A stretch of 42,721 nucleotides of DNA, from contig DJEI01000109.1 in assembly GCA_002431865.1 (NCBI GenBank), positions 7,447 to 50,167 on the forward strand. The letters run 5' to 3'. The position numbers and the translations under genes were made by a program. This stretch comes from Lachnospiraceae bacterium UBA5902 (GTDB taxonomy: Bacteria > Bacillota > Clostridia > Lachnospirales > Lachnospiraceae). The notes beneath the pieces were generated by a model. That model saw nothing but the letters and a program-made list of their open reading frames with translations. It was not told the origin of the DNA and searched no databases. Within the stretch, counting starts at the first letter, position 1. The number at the start of each line of letters is the position of its first letter. Positions 23,907 to 31,674 of this stretch are shown piece after piece.

Positions 23907-24837
23907 ATTATTAAATCTAATTGAAGATGCAAAGACAATCGGTATATTCGGGCATATCCGCCCAGATGGCGATTGTGTTGGCTCGTGCTTAGGACTGTAC
24001 AATTATATTCAGGATAATTATGACGCAGAGGTGACTGTGTATCTGGAGAAGATTCCGGATAAGTTTTCGTTTTTAAAGGGCGCGGATGCCATCTGTCATG
24101 AACCGGAGTCACGAGTATTGGATCTTGCAATCTCACTGGATTGTGGAGACCGCGACCGGCATGGAAGTTTCTATGAGCTTTTCGGTATGGCAAAGAAAAG
24201 TGCCTGTCTGGATCATCATAGAAGCAATCAGGGCTTTGGCGATTATTACTATTGTGATGCGGACGCTTCTTCTGCAAGTGAAGTGCTGTTCCGGCATATT
24301 GATCCGGAGAAGATATCACTTGCCTGCGCAGAGTGTCTGTATCTCGGTATCGTACATGATACAGGTGTGTTTAAGTATTCCGCCTGTACGAAAGATACGA
24401 TGCAGGTAGCAGGTGAGTTGCTTGCACATGGCGTGGATGCGCAGAAGATCATCGACGACACCTTTTACAGAGTCAGCTACAGGCAGAATCTGCTTATGGG
24501 ACAGGCAATGGTCAATGCAAAGCTGGCACTGTCCGGACAGGTTGTTTATACCTTTGTGACAAAGGAAATGTTTGATACCTTTGGTTGTGGAAAGGAAGAG
24601 ACAGACGGGATCGTTGACCGCATCCGTGTGATTGATGGCGTAGAGGTGGCGATATTTGTATATCAGCTTGGCGAAGCAATGAAGGTCAGTCTGCGTTCTA
24701 TCCGAAAAGTCGATGTGAGCAAGATTGCAGTTGCCTATGGCGGTGGCGGACATATCCGCGCAGCAGGCTTTGAAGTGACCGGCGATTTTGATACAGTCGT
24801 TGCAGATATTATAAAGATGATAGAGGAACAGCTTTGA
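23893..24837 (+). CDS. nrnA: NrnA-like bifunctional oligoribonuclease and PAP phosphatase (DHH family)
   Basis: NrnA degrades very short RNAs and dephosphorylates 3'-phosphoadenosine 5'-phosphate using Mn in a DHH active site. The 314-residue protein has motif I GHIRPDGDCVGSCLG (about 18-32), motif II SLDCGDRDR, motif III CLDHHRSNQGFG (the DHH signature), motif IV GIVHDTGVFKYS, and the DHHA1 domain ending GGGGHIRAAGFEV. It starts inside the end of rbfA (14-base overlap) and ends overlapping truB by 4 bases. This placement between rbfA and truB is common in Clostridia. Confidence 0.92.
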   Translation: MMKSELLNLIEDAKTIGIFGHIRPDGDCVGSCLGLYNYIQDNYDAEVTVYLEKIPDKFSFLKGADAICHEPESRVLDLAISLDCGDRDRHGSFYELFGMAKKSACLDHHRSNQGFGDYYYCDADASSASEVLFRHIDPEKISLACAECLYLGIVHDTGVFKYSACTKDTMQVAGELLAHGVDAQKIIDDTFYRVSYRQNLLMGQAMVNAKLALSGQVVYTFVTKEMFDTFGCGKEETDGIVDRIRVIDGVEVAIFVYQLGEAMKVSLRSIRKVDVSKIAVAYGGGGHIRAAGFEVTGDFDTVVADIIKMIEEQL

Positions 24838-25739
24838 TAGACGGGATTTTGAATGTATATAAAGAACAGGATTTTACATCATTTGATGTCGTGGCAAAGC
24901 TTCGTGGCATCTTAAAACAGAAAAAGATCGGACATACCGGGACACTGGATCCAATGGCAGAAGGTGTCCTGTTGGTTTGTCTTGGAAAGGCAACAAAGCT
25001 GGTAGATCTTCTGACCGAAGGAGATAAATGCTACCGCGCGGCGATGAAACTTGGCTACGAAACGGATACCGAGGATGTGACGGGCGAGACGATTGCGGAG
25101 GGTGATGCAGCAGTACTCGCACATCTGACACAGGCGGACGTGGAACATGCAATTTTGTCTTTCATTGGCAAGTATGACCAGATACCACCGATGTATTCTG
25201 CCATCAAAAAGGATGGGAAAAAGTTATACGAATATGCCAGAGCCGGAATCGAGATCAAACGAGAACCAAGACCGGTTGAGATCTATGCAATCCAGGACAT
25301 CAAAAAGGAAGCAGATGATACTTACAGCTTTGATGTGTATTGTTCGAAAGGCACGTATATCCGGTCGTTGTGCCGGGATATCGGAAGAAAACTTTCCTGC
25401 ATGGCTGTGTTGTCCGGTCTGCTCAGGAAAGAGGTGCACGGTTTTTCTGTGACAGAAGCATTGACGTTACAGGAGATCGAGACGCGGCAGGCAGATGGAA
25501 CCCTGCAGGAAGCAATCCTGCCTGTGGATTCTCTTTTGCAGCAGTATCCGGCATATGAGGTTATCGGACAGGCAGAAAATTATCTGAAAAATGGGAACAA
25601 GCTTTCTCCGCGGTTTTTCAAAGATATGGGAGAAACATGCGATTCCCGTATCCGGGTGTATCATGCTGGAGAGTTTGCCGCGCTGTATGATTACAAAGAG
25701 GAAGAACAGATATACAAACCATTTAAAATGTTTTTATGA
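24834..25739 (+). CDS. truB: tRNA pseudouridine-55 synthase TruB
   Basis: TruB converts U55 in the T-loop of tRNAs to pseudouridine. The 301-residue protein opens with GILNVYKEQDFTSFDVVAKL and carries the catalytic Asp39 in GHTGTLDPMAEGVL; YSAIKKDGKKLYEYAR and SKGTYIRSLCRDIG are the other family blocks. The TTG start overlaps the nrnA stop by 4 bases (TTGA). The C-terminal region (about 225-301) is variable, as in relatives. Confidence 0.96.
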   Translation: MIDGILNVYKEQDFTSFDVVAKLRGILKQKKIGHTGTLDPMAEGVLLVCLGKATKLVDLLTEGDKCYRAAMKLGYETDTEDVTGETIAEGDAAVLAHLTQADVEHAILSFIGKYDQIPPMYSAIKKDGKKLYEYARAGIEIKREPRPVEIYAIQDIKKEADDTYSFDVYCSKGTYIRSLCRDIGRKLSCMAVLSGLLRKEVHGFSVTEALTLQEIETRQADGTLQEAILPVDSLLQQYPAYEVIGQAENYLKNGNKLSPRFFKDMGETCDSRIRVYHAGEFAALYDYKEEEQIYKPFKMFL

Positions 25740-25749
25740 GGAAACTGAC

Positions 25750-26634
25750 GTGAAGAAACTAGCATACAATGACGTGAATATTGTAGATACAGTTGTGGCA
25801 TTAGGAAAGTTCGAGGGCTTGCACAAGGGGCATATGCTGCTCATCAACAAGGTGCTGCAGTTGTCCCATGAGACAGGAAAGCAGTCGGTTGTATTTTCTA
25901 TCGACATGCCGGGCACAAAGCGCATCTATACGATTCCGGAGCGTGATCGCCTGCTGGAGGAGCTTGGAATTGATTGGAATGTCACATGCGAGTTTACAAA
26001 GAAATTTGCGGCAATGAAGCCGGAAGCATTTATCAAGGATGTGTTAGTTGAAAGGCTGCACCCGGAATATGTGATCGTCGGCAATGATTTCCGTTTTGGC
26101 AAAAACCGGCAGGGGGATGTGGAAATGCTTCAGGCGTATGGAGACCGGTATGGATTTGAGGTGCTTGCCTTTGAGAAGTTACGTGAAAAGGGGACAATTA
26201 TCAGCTCTTCTTATATCCGGGAGCAGATTGAACAGGGTGCCGTGGACGTTGTCTGTGAATATATGGGACGTCCTTATAGCATTTCCGGAATTGTCCAGTA
26301 TGGGAAACAGCTTGGTGCCACAATCGGATTCCCGACAGCAAACCTGATTCCAACGGAAGAAAAATTATTAGTGCCAAATGGTGTATATGAGACGCGTGTC
26401 ACAGTGAATAACCAGCATTACCGCGGCGTGACGAACGTGGGAGATAATCCAACTGTGGACGCGGATCACAAAATTAAGGTGGAGACAAACATCTTAGATT
26501 TCGCTGGAAACCTATATGGAACCTACCTGAAAATCGAATTTTTACGACAAATTCGAAAAGAAATAAAATTTGATAGCATAGAAGCCTTGAAAAATCAGAT
26601 CAAATCGGATATACTAGAAGTCGCGCACCAGTAG
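25750..26634 (+). CDS. ribF: Bifunctional riboflavin kinase / FAD synthetase
   Basis: RibF phosphorylates riboflavin to FMN and adenylates FMN to FAD. The N-terminal FAD-synthetase domain shows GKFEGLHKGH (about 18-27), VIVGNDFRFGKNRQGD and ISSSYIREQI; the riboflavin-kinase domain follows, with GRPYSISGIV and GATIGFPTANL. I use GTG 25750, with GAGGA at the truB stop 7 bases upstream, giving 294 residues; longer starts would read through truB. The last residues and the TAG stop (26632-26634) lie inside the 5' end of a tRNA gene, so the final 10 bases are shared with it. Confidence 0.95.
   Translation: MKKLAYNDVNIVDTVVALGKFEGLHKGHMLLINKVLQLSHETGKQSVVFSIDMPGTKRIYTIPERDRLLEELGIDWNVTCEFTKKFAAMKPEAFIKDVLVERLHPEYVIVGNDFRFGKNRQGDVEMLQAYGDRYGFEVLAFEKLREKGTIISSSYIREQIEQGAVDVVCEYMGRPYSISGIVQYGKQLGATIGFPTANLIPTEEKLLVPNGVYETRVTVNNQHYRGVTNVGDNPTVDADHKIKVETNILDFAGNLYGTYLKIEFLRQIRKEIKFDSIEALKNQIKSDILEVAHQ
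26587..26615 (+). promoter_or_regulatory. Probable tRNA-Arg promoter inside the ribF 3' end
   Basis: TTGAAA (26587-26592) and TATACT (26610-26615) have a 17-base spacer and both match consensus well. Transcription would begin near 26622, three bases before the mature tRNA 5' end, so the tRNA need not depend on the long rimP operon transcript. Confidence 0.65.
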
Positions 26635-26696
26635 CTCAGTGGATAGAGCAATGGCCTCCGGAGCCATGTGCGGAGGTTCGATTCCTCTCTGGTGCA
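26625..26696 (+). tRNA. tRNA-Arg, anticodon CCG
   Basis: A complete cloverleaf can be drawn: acceptor GCACCAG with CTGGTGC; D stem GCTC/GAGC with loop AGTGGATA; anticodon stem ATGGC/GCCAT with loop CTCCGGA (anticodon CCG); a four-base variable loop; T stem GGAGG/CCTCT with loop TTCGATT; discriminator A. The terminal CCA is not encoded. Reading CGG codons makes it an arginine tRNA. A run of T follows directly. The first 10 bases overlap the end of ribF on the same strand. Confidence 0.95.
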
Positions 26697-26727
26697 TTTT
26701 TGTATATTGTTGTTCGAAGGAGGACAT

Positions 26728-27393
26728 ATGAGTAAGAAGGATAAAAAAGGAAAGAAAAAGATAGCAGGACTGATGCTGTTTCTTGGCTGGATGATCTTTA
26801 TTCTGCTTGCTGTTGTATTCTATTTCTATTTCTTCTCGGATCTGGATCTGAGAATGTTTAACAAAGACAAAGCGACGCATACTGATGCACAGCAGACGAA
26901 CCAGACTGGCTTTTCTTACGAGACAAATGCAAATCTGGATATCAATTCCCTGATTATAGAGTATTATGCAGCGTTGGCGGTTTGTGATCAGGACAAGCTG
27001 AAGACTTATGTTACAGATCCAAGCCAGTTCGATGATATGACTGTGTATCAGCAGCGTTCCGCTGTGATTAAGGCATATTCAAATGTGAATTGTTACACAA
27101 TGCCGGGATACACGGAAGATGCAACACTTGTGTATGTAACAAGTAACCTGAGTATGGCGAATATTACAAGTGTTCCTCTGAATATCAATCAGTTCTATGT
27201 TGTGAAAACAGCAGACGGATATAAGATTGATAATTCGGCACATTCACAGGAGGTTACGAATTACATCGAGACACAGAGTCAGTCAACGGATATTCAGAAT
27301 CTGTACAAAGCAGTACAGGATAACGTAAACAGTTGTATTGCAAATGATGCGGCATTCGCAGAGTTCTACAATACGATCAGTTCCGGACAATAA
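26728..27393 (+). CDS. Membrane-anchored extracytoplasmic protein, unknown function
   Basis: I do not recognise a named family. The 221-residue protein starts with a very basic cytoplasmic tail (SKKDKKGKKKIAG), has one membrane helix (about 13-36, rich in Leu, Ile, Phe, Tyr) and a soluble outer domain (about 65-221). The outer part, with SLIIEYYAALAVCDQDKL, an aromatic beta-strand stretch NQFYVVKTADGYKID and a helical end, could adopt an NTF2-like fold, but that is a guess. AAGGAGG precedes the ATG. It lies 31 bases after the tRNA-Arg and ends at a bidirectional terminator, so it is the last gene of the transcript. Confidence 0.75.
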   Translation: MSKKDKKGKKKIAGLMLFLGWMIFILLAVVFYFYFFSDLDLRMFNKDKATHTDAQQTNQTGFSYETNANLDINSLIIEYYAALAVCDQDKLKTYVTDPSQFDDMTVYQQRSAVIKAYSNVNCYTMPGYTEDATLVYVTSNLSMANITSVPLNINQFYVVKTADGYKIDNSAHSQEVTNYIETQSQSTDIQNLYKAVQDNVNSCIANDAAFAEFYNTISSGQ

Positions 27394-27402
27394 TAAAAAA
27401 TA

Positions 27403-27427
27403 AGGGCTGTTGTTCGTCAACAGCCCT
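27403..27427. terminator. Bidirectional terminator between convergent genes
   Basis: AGGGCTGTTG (27403-27412) pairs perfectly with CAACAGCCCT (27418-27427) around a five-base loop. On the minus strand the stem is followed by ATTTTTTATT, a good T-run, so it ends the Lrp-type gene efficiently; on the plus strand the tail TATTATTAT is weaker. Confidence 0.85.
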
Positions 27428-27446
27428 ATTATTATATCCATGTATT

Positions 27447-27926
27447 TTACAAGAAATCATCCGCACCATCTTCGTCTTCGTCCTCATCGGCTGCACGGAC
27501 ATCAATGCCACGTGGCGGAACCGGAGTAGAGAATACGATCTGGGTTTCTGTGTTTCCATATTTCTGGAGCTGCCCAATGAAAGTATCAAGCTCCATTGTG
27601 CTAGGGAAGCATACCTTGATCAACATGGAGTATGCACCAGTAACGCAATTACACTCCAAAACGTTTGGACAAGCCTGAATAAACGGGTAGAATTCCGGTT
27701 TCCGTTTTGGATCGAGCGCCATGTTTATAAAGGCTGTAATGTGATACCCGAGAGACACTGGGGCAATACTTGCGTGATAGCCGGAGATGATACCGCTTTT
27801 CTCTAATCGCTCAATACGGGCAGAGACAGCGGGGGAGGAAAGAAATACTTTGCTTGCCAGATGCTTCAGTGGATATCTGGCATTTTCCTGTAATAAGTGA
27901 AGAATTTTTTTATCAATATTATCCAT
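27447..27926 (-). CDS. Lrp/AsnC-family transcriptional regulator with acidic tail
   Basis: A feast/famine-type DNA-binding regulator, usually responding to an amino acid and acting as dimers or octamers. The 159-residue protein has the N-terminal helix-turn-helix (about 4-55, MDNIDKKILHLLQENARYPL and SSPAVSARIERLEKSGII) and the ligand-binding RAM domain (about 65-140, ending VFSTPVPPRGI). An unusual C-terminal tail of about 14 residues is almost all Asp, Glu and Ala. AAAGGAGG stands 8 bases before the ATG. The divergent neighbour is a pseudouridine synthase, which does not suggest a target; its regulon cannot be inferred. Confidence 0.93.
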   Translation of the reverse strand: MDNIDKKILHLLQENARYPLKHLASKVFLSSPAVSARIERLEKSGIISGYHASIAPVSLGYHITAFINMALDPKRKPEFYPFIQACPNVLECNCVTGAYSMLIKVCFPSTMELDTFIGQLQKYGNTETQIVFSTPVPPRGIDVRAADEDEDEDGADDFL

Positions 27927-27966
27927 AATAGGCCTCCTTTACACTTTTTCTAAAATTTATAAAGCG

Positions 27967-27995
27967 ATTATACAACTGTAAACACAAAAATGCAA
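27967..27995 (-). promoter_or_regulatory. Promoter of the Lrp-family gene
   Basis: On the minus strand TTGCAT (27990-27995) and a perfect TATAAT (27967-27972) are 17 bases apart, 40 bases before the start codon. It is the clearest promoter in the 100-base divergent gap; I could not find an equally good one facing the plus-strand gene. Confidence 0.75.
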
Positions 27996-28026
27996 CTAAA
28001 AAATTAACAAAATTAAGAGGAATGCT

Positions 28027-28737
28027 ATGCTTAACGAAATTCGATTAAATAAATACTTAAGTGAAGCCGGGATTTGTTCCCGCAGGGAAGCGGATCGTCT
28101 GATCGAAGCAGGGAAGGTAACAGTAGACGGAGCAATCGCAGATCTTGGGACACGCGTCGGAGATACTTCTGTTGTTACCTGCAATGGAAAAACGGTATAT
28201 CTGCGTACGAAAAAGGTGATTTATGCTTATAATAAGCCGATTGGACAGGTCTGTACTTCGAAAGAGGCTGATCCAGACAGTATCTTCCGGTATGTGGAGT
28301 TCCCGGAACGGGTAAACTATGTAGGACGTCTTGATAAGGATTCAACCGGACTTTTGCTGCTCACAAACGACGGAGATCTGGCAAATGAGATCCAGCGGTC
28401 CAGAAATAATCATGAAAAGGAATACCATGTGCGAGTCAACACAGATATCACAGAAGATTTTATTAAGAGGATGTCTGAGGGCGTTGAGATTTTGGATACG
28501 ATAACGAAACCATGTAAAGTCAAAAAGACCGGGACAAGAAACTTTTCAATCATATTGACACAGGGATTAAACCGGCAGATCCGGCGGATGTGTGATGCGC
28601 TGCACGTACGGGTAGTACATTTAAAGCGTGTCCGAATCATGAATATCCGTCTTGGAAATTTAAGACCGGGTGAGTTCCGAATGCTGACCAGGGACGAAGA
28701 GCAGGAGCTTCGGAGACTGGTGCAGAAGAGATCGTGA
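28027..28737 (+). CDS. rRNA pseudouridine synthase (RluF/RluB type)
   Basis: An enzyme isomerising uridine to pseudouridine in large-subunit rRNA or a tRNA. The S4-like RNA-binding domain is at the N terminus (about 5-50, LNKYLSEAGICSRREADRLI), and the catalytic domain carries Asp103 in VGRLDKDSTGLLLLTNDG. The end, LNRQIRRMCDALHVRVVHL and RVRIMNIRLGNLRPGEFR, resembles RluF more than RluB or RsuA, so 23S position 2604 is the likeliest target, but specificity cannot be settled here. Length 236 is normal. AGAGG precedes the ATG; ligA follows after 18 bases. Confidence 0.92.
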   Translation: MLNEIRLNKYLSEAGICSRREADRLIEAGKVTVDGAIADLGTRVGDTSVVTCNGKTVYLRTKKVIYAYNKPIGQVCTSKEADPDSIFRYVEFPERVNYVGRLDKDSTGLLLLTNDGDLANEIQRSRNNHEKEYHVRVNTDITEDFIKRMSEGVEILDTITKPCKVKKTGTRNFSIILTQGLNRQIRRMCDALHVRVVHLKRVRIMNIRLGNLRPGEFRMLTRDEEQELRRLVQKRS

Positions 28738-28755
28738 CAGGAGAAGGAGAAAACG

Positions 28756-30702
28756 ATGGATGCAAAAACAGAGCGTATGAAAGAATTGGTGGAGCTGTTA
28801 AATCAGGCTTCAAAAGCATATTATCAGCAGGATACGGAGATCATGTCCAACCTGGAATATGATGCATTATATGATGAACTGGTGGCGTTGGAACAGGAGA
28901 CCGGACTGATTTTATCGAAGAGTCCAACCCAGCATGTCGGTTATGAAGTCATCAGTGAACTGCCGAAGGAACGGCATCCGGCACCGATGTTATCACTGGA
29001 CAAGACAAAGAGTGTCGAGGAACTGGCGGAGTGGCTTGGTGATAAAACAGGAGTCATGTCGTGGAAGATGGATGGATTGACGGTTGTACTTACTTACGAG
29101 GATGGTGTGCTTGTGAAGGCAGTCACACGTGGAAACGGTGAGATTGGAGAGGTCATCACGAACAACGCGAAGGTATTTGCAAATCTGCCGAATCAGATCG
29201 CGTACAAAAGTCCACTTACGATCCGGGGTGAGGCAGTTATTACCTATACAGATTTTGAACGCATCAATGCCACGATTCCGGACATTGACAGCAAATATAA
29301 GAACCCAAGAAACTTATGCTCCGGCAGTGTGCGGCAGCTCAATAATCAGATCACAGCTGAGCGAAATGTGCATTTCTTTGCATTTAACATGCTCGATACC
29401 GGAGATGCGAAGATTGATGCAACGATGAATTCAAAGTTTGATTTCCTGACATCGCTTGGATTTGAGGTTGTGGAACATGTCGATGTCACAGCGGCAACGA
29501 TGCAGGAGAAGGTCACATATTTTGCAGAGAAGATTGAGACGAACGACTTTCCATCCGACGGACTGGTGCTTTCGTTTGATGATGTGGAATATGGCAAAAG
29601 TCTTGGACGGACAGCAAAATTTCCGCGGGATTCGATTGCATTTAAATGGGCGGATGAGGAAGCGGAGACAACGCTTCGCCATGTCGAGTGGAGTCCGTCC
29701 CGTACCGGACTGATTAACCCGGTTGCGGTTTTTGATGCTGTATCACTGGAGGGAACATCTGTGAGCCGTGCCAGCGTCCACAATGTCAGCATTGTGAAGC
29801 AGTTACAGCTCGGTATCGGCGATACGATCAAGGTATATAAGGCAAATATGATCATCCCGCAGATCAGTGAGAACCTGACGAAATCCGGCACACTTGAAAT
29901 CCCGGACACATGTCCGGCGTGTGGTGGCAAGACAGAGATCCGCGAGGAAAATCAGGCACAGACACTTGTATGCCCGAATCCGGCATGCCCGGCAAAGGCA
30001 ATCAAGCTGTTCACGCATTTTGTTTCAAGAAATGCAATGAATATCGATGGATTATCTGAGGCCACATTACAGAAGTTTTTAGACTGTGGCTTTATCGAAG
30101 AGTTGTATGATATCTACCGGATCGACCGCTATGAGGCAGAGATCGTGAAATTAGAGGGATTCGGACAGAAGTCTTATGACAATATGATGGAGAGCATTGA
30201 GCAGAGCCGTACCACGCAGCTTGCGCGTGTCCTGTATGGACTTGGTATCTTGAATGTCGGTACAGCCATGGCGAAATCCATCTGCAAATATTTCAAAGAT
30301 GATGTGGAAGCAATCATACATGCAGATGCTGCACAGTTTGCCGAGATTGAGAAGATCGGTGATGTGATTGCAGAGGGCATTGTAGCATATTTTGCAGATC
30401 CGAACAATATCCGGGTACTGCGTGAGATTTTGAAGGAAGTGACGCTTGTCGTAGAGGAGAATACGGCACCACAGGATCTCGAGGGTAAGACATTTGTCAT
30501 TACTGGTTCGCTCAATCATTTTGCAAACCGGGATGAACTGAAAAAGGTGATTGAAGACCGTGGCGGAAAGGTTGCAGGCAGTGTCTCTTCGAAGACCACG
30601 TATCTGATCAATAACGACATATTATCTTCTTCATCGAAGAATAAAAAGGCGAAATCACTGGGAATTCCGATTATTTCTGAGGATGATTTCTTGCAGTTAT
30701 AA
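28756..30702 (+). CDS. ligA: NAD-dependent DNA ligase LigA, divergent form
   Basis: LigA seals nicks during replication and repair using NAD. The 648 residues show the Ia domain (about 1-70), the adenylation domain with the nucleotidyl-accepting Lys104 (WKMDG), the OB fold (SRASVHNVSI), a Cys4 zinc finger (CPACGG and CPNPACPAK, about 386-415), helix-hairpin-helix motifs (about 430-560) and a C-terminal BRCT domain (about 570-648). The block usually written TRGDGxxGEDVT reads TRGNGEIGEVIT, and the protein is about 20 residues shorter than typical, so it is a divergent branch. The GAAGGAG ribosome site is good and the frame is intact. I cannot tell whether a canonical second copy exists elsewhere. 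Confidence 0.93.
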   Translation: MDAKTERMKELVELLNQASKAYYQQDTEIMSNLEYDALYDELVALEQETGLILSKSPTQHVGYEVISELPKERHPAPMLSLDKTKSVEELAEWLGDKTGVMSWKMDGLTVVLTYEDGVLVKAVTRGNGEIGEVITNNAKVFANLPNQIAYKSPLTIRGEAVITYTDFERINATIPDIDSKYKNPRNLCSGSVRQLNNQITAERNVHFFAFNMLDTGDAKIDATMNSKFDFLTSLGFEVVEHVDVTAATMQEKVTYFAEKIETNDFPSDGLVLSFDDVEYGKSLGRTAKFPRDSIAFKWADEEAETTLRHVEWSPSRTGLINPVAVFDAVSLEGTSVSRASVHNVSIVKQLQLGIGDTIKVYKANMIIPQISENLTKSGTLEIPDTCPACGGKTEIREENQAQTLVCPNPACPAKAIKLFTHFVSRNAMNIDGLSEATLQKFLDCGFIEELYDIYRIDRYEAEIVKLEGFGQKSYDNMMESIEQSRTTQLARVLYGLGILNVGTAMAKSICKYFKDDVEAIIHADAAQFAEIEKIGDVIAEGIVAYFADPNNIRVLREILKEVTLVVEENTAPQDLEGKTFVITGSLNHFANRDELKKVIEDRGGKVAGSVSSKTTYLINNDILSSSSKNKKAKSLGIPIISEDDFLQL

Positions 30703-30719
30703 ATAAATCGTGGTATGCT
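30691..30719 (+). promoter_or_regulatory. Probable promoter of the homoserine acetyltransferase gene
   Basis: TTGCAG (30691-30696) and TATGCT (30714-30719) have a 17-base spacer and TGG before the -10, an extended -10 element. The -35 lies in the last codons of ligA. Start of transcription would be near 30726, about 25 bases before the ATG, leaving no room for a SAM riboswitch or T-box. Confidence 0.55.
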
Positions 30720-30750
30720 TTAGCTTTAGAAAAGAAAAGAGGTTTTAGAG

Positions 30751-31674
30751 ATGCCGATTAGAATAGACAACGATCTGCCAGTGAAGAAAGTACTGGAGCA
30801 GGAAAATATATTTGTGATGGACGAGCACCGTGCGACGACGCAGGACATCCGTCCGCTTGACATTTTAATCTTGAATCTGATGCCGCTAAAGGAAGATACA
30901 GAGTTACAGCTTCTGCGCAGCCTGTCGAACACGCCGTTGCAGGTAAATATCTCCTTTATCCGCACGATGTCCTATGAATCAAAGCATGTGTCCGAATCCC
31001 ATCTGGAGCGTTTCTACAGTGATTTTGAACATGTGAAGAATAAGAAGTGGGATGGATTGATCATCACTGGAGCACCGGTCGAGAATATGGAGTTTGAGGA
31101 AGTGGAGTACTGGGATGAGCTGACGGCCATCATGGACTGGTCGGTTACGAATGTCACATCCACACTGCATATCTGCTGGGGAGCACAGGCAGGACTTTAT
31201 TATCGTTATGGAGTGAAGAAATACCAGCTTCCCGCGAAGTTTTCGGGCGTGTATAAGCATTATACGTTCCATAAGCGGACACCGCTTGTGCGTGGATTTG
31301 ACGATTCATTCCTGGTGCCACAGTCCCGTTATACAGGTGTGGATAAGCAGGCAATCGTAGACAATCCGCTTCTGGAGATTGTCGCAGAGTCTGATATTAC
31401 GGGACCATATCTGATCATCGGAGAGGATGGCAAGAATATTTTCGTGACCGGACATCCGGAGTACGATACATTTACACTCGATCAGGAATATAAGCGTGAC
31501 ATCAAGCGTGGTTTAAATCCAAACATTCCGGTCAATTATTACCCGGATGATGATCCGGAACAGAAACCGATCAAGTCATGGAGATGTCATGCGAATACAC
31601 TTTATGCCAACTGGCTGAATTATTACGTATATCAGAGCACACCATATGACTGGACGAAGAAGGTTACGAATTAG
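30751..31674 (+). CDS. metAA: Homoserine O-acetyltransferase, MetA family
   Basis: The enzyme activates homoserine for methionine synthesis. The 307-residue protein is of the MetA (glutamine-amidotransferase-like) family: catalytic Cys142 in HICWGAQAG and the His/Glu of VTGHPEYD. MetA enzymes were named succinyltransferases, but published work on Bacillus cereus MetA showed that Glu at position 111 selects acetyl-CoA whereas Gly selects succinyl-CoA. By direct count residue 111 here is Glu (TGAPVE), so acetyl transfer is expected. AAGAGG precedes the ATG. Its last 11 bases overlap the 3' end of the convergent flippase gene. Confidence 0.94.
   Translation: MPIRIDNDLPVKKVLEQENIFVMDEHRATTQDIRPLDILILNLMPLKEDTELQLLRSLSNTPLQVNISFIRTMSYESKHVSESHLERFYSDFEHVKNKKWDGLIITGAPVENMEFEEVEYWDELTAIMDWSVTNVTSTLHICWGAQAGLYYRYGVKKYQLPAKFSGVYKHYTFHKRTPLVRGFDDSFLVPQSRYTGVDKQAIVDNPLLEIVAESDITGPYLIIGEDGKNIFVTGHPEYDTFTLDQEYKRDIKRGLNPNIPVNYYPDDDPEQKPIKSWRCHANTLYANWLNYYVYQSTPYDWTKKVTN

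Noticed and set aside
26625..26696. Prophage or island attachment site at the tRNA-Arg
   Set aside because: No integrase, no direct repeat of the tRNA 3' end and no change in composition are seen downstream within the window.
26697..26701. T-run after tRNA-Arg as an intrinsic terminator
   Set aside because: The five T residues follow the acceptor stem, but the tRNA fold is not a terminator-type hairpin and a gene with a good ribosome site follows 31 bases later.
30703..30750. SAM riboswitch or T-box before the homoserine acetyltransferase gene
   Set aside because: The gap is only 48 bases, with no room for either structure and no terminator stem.
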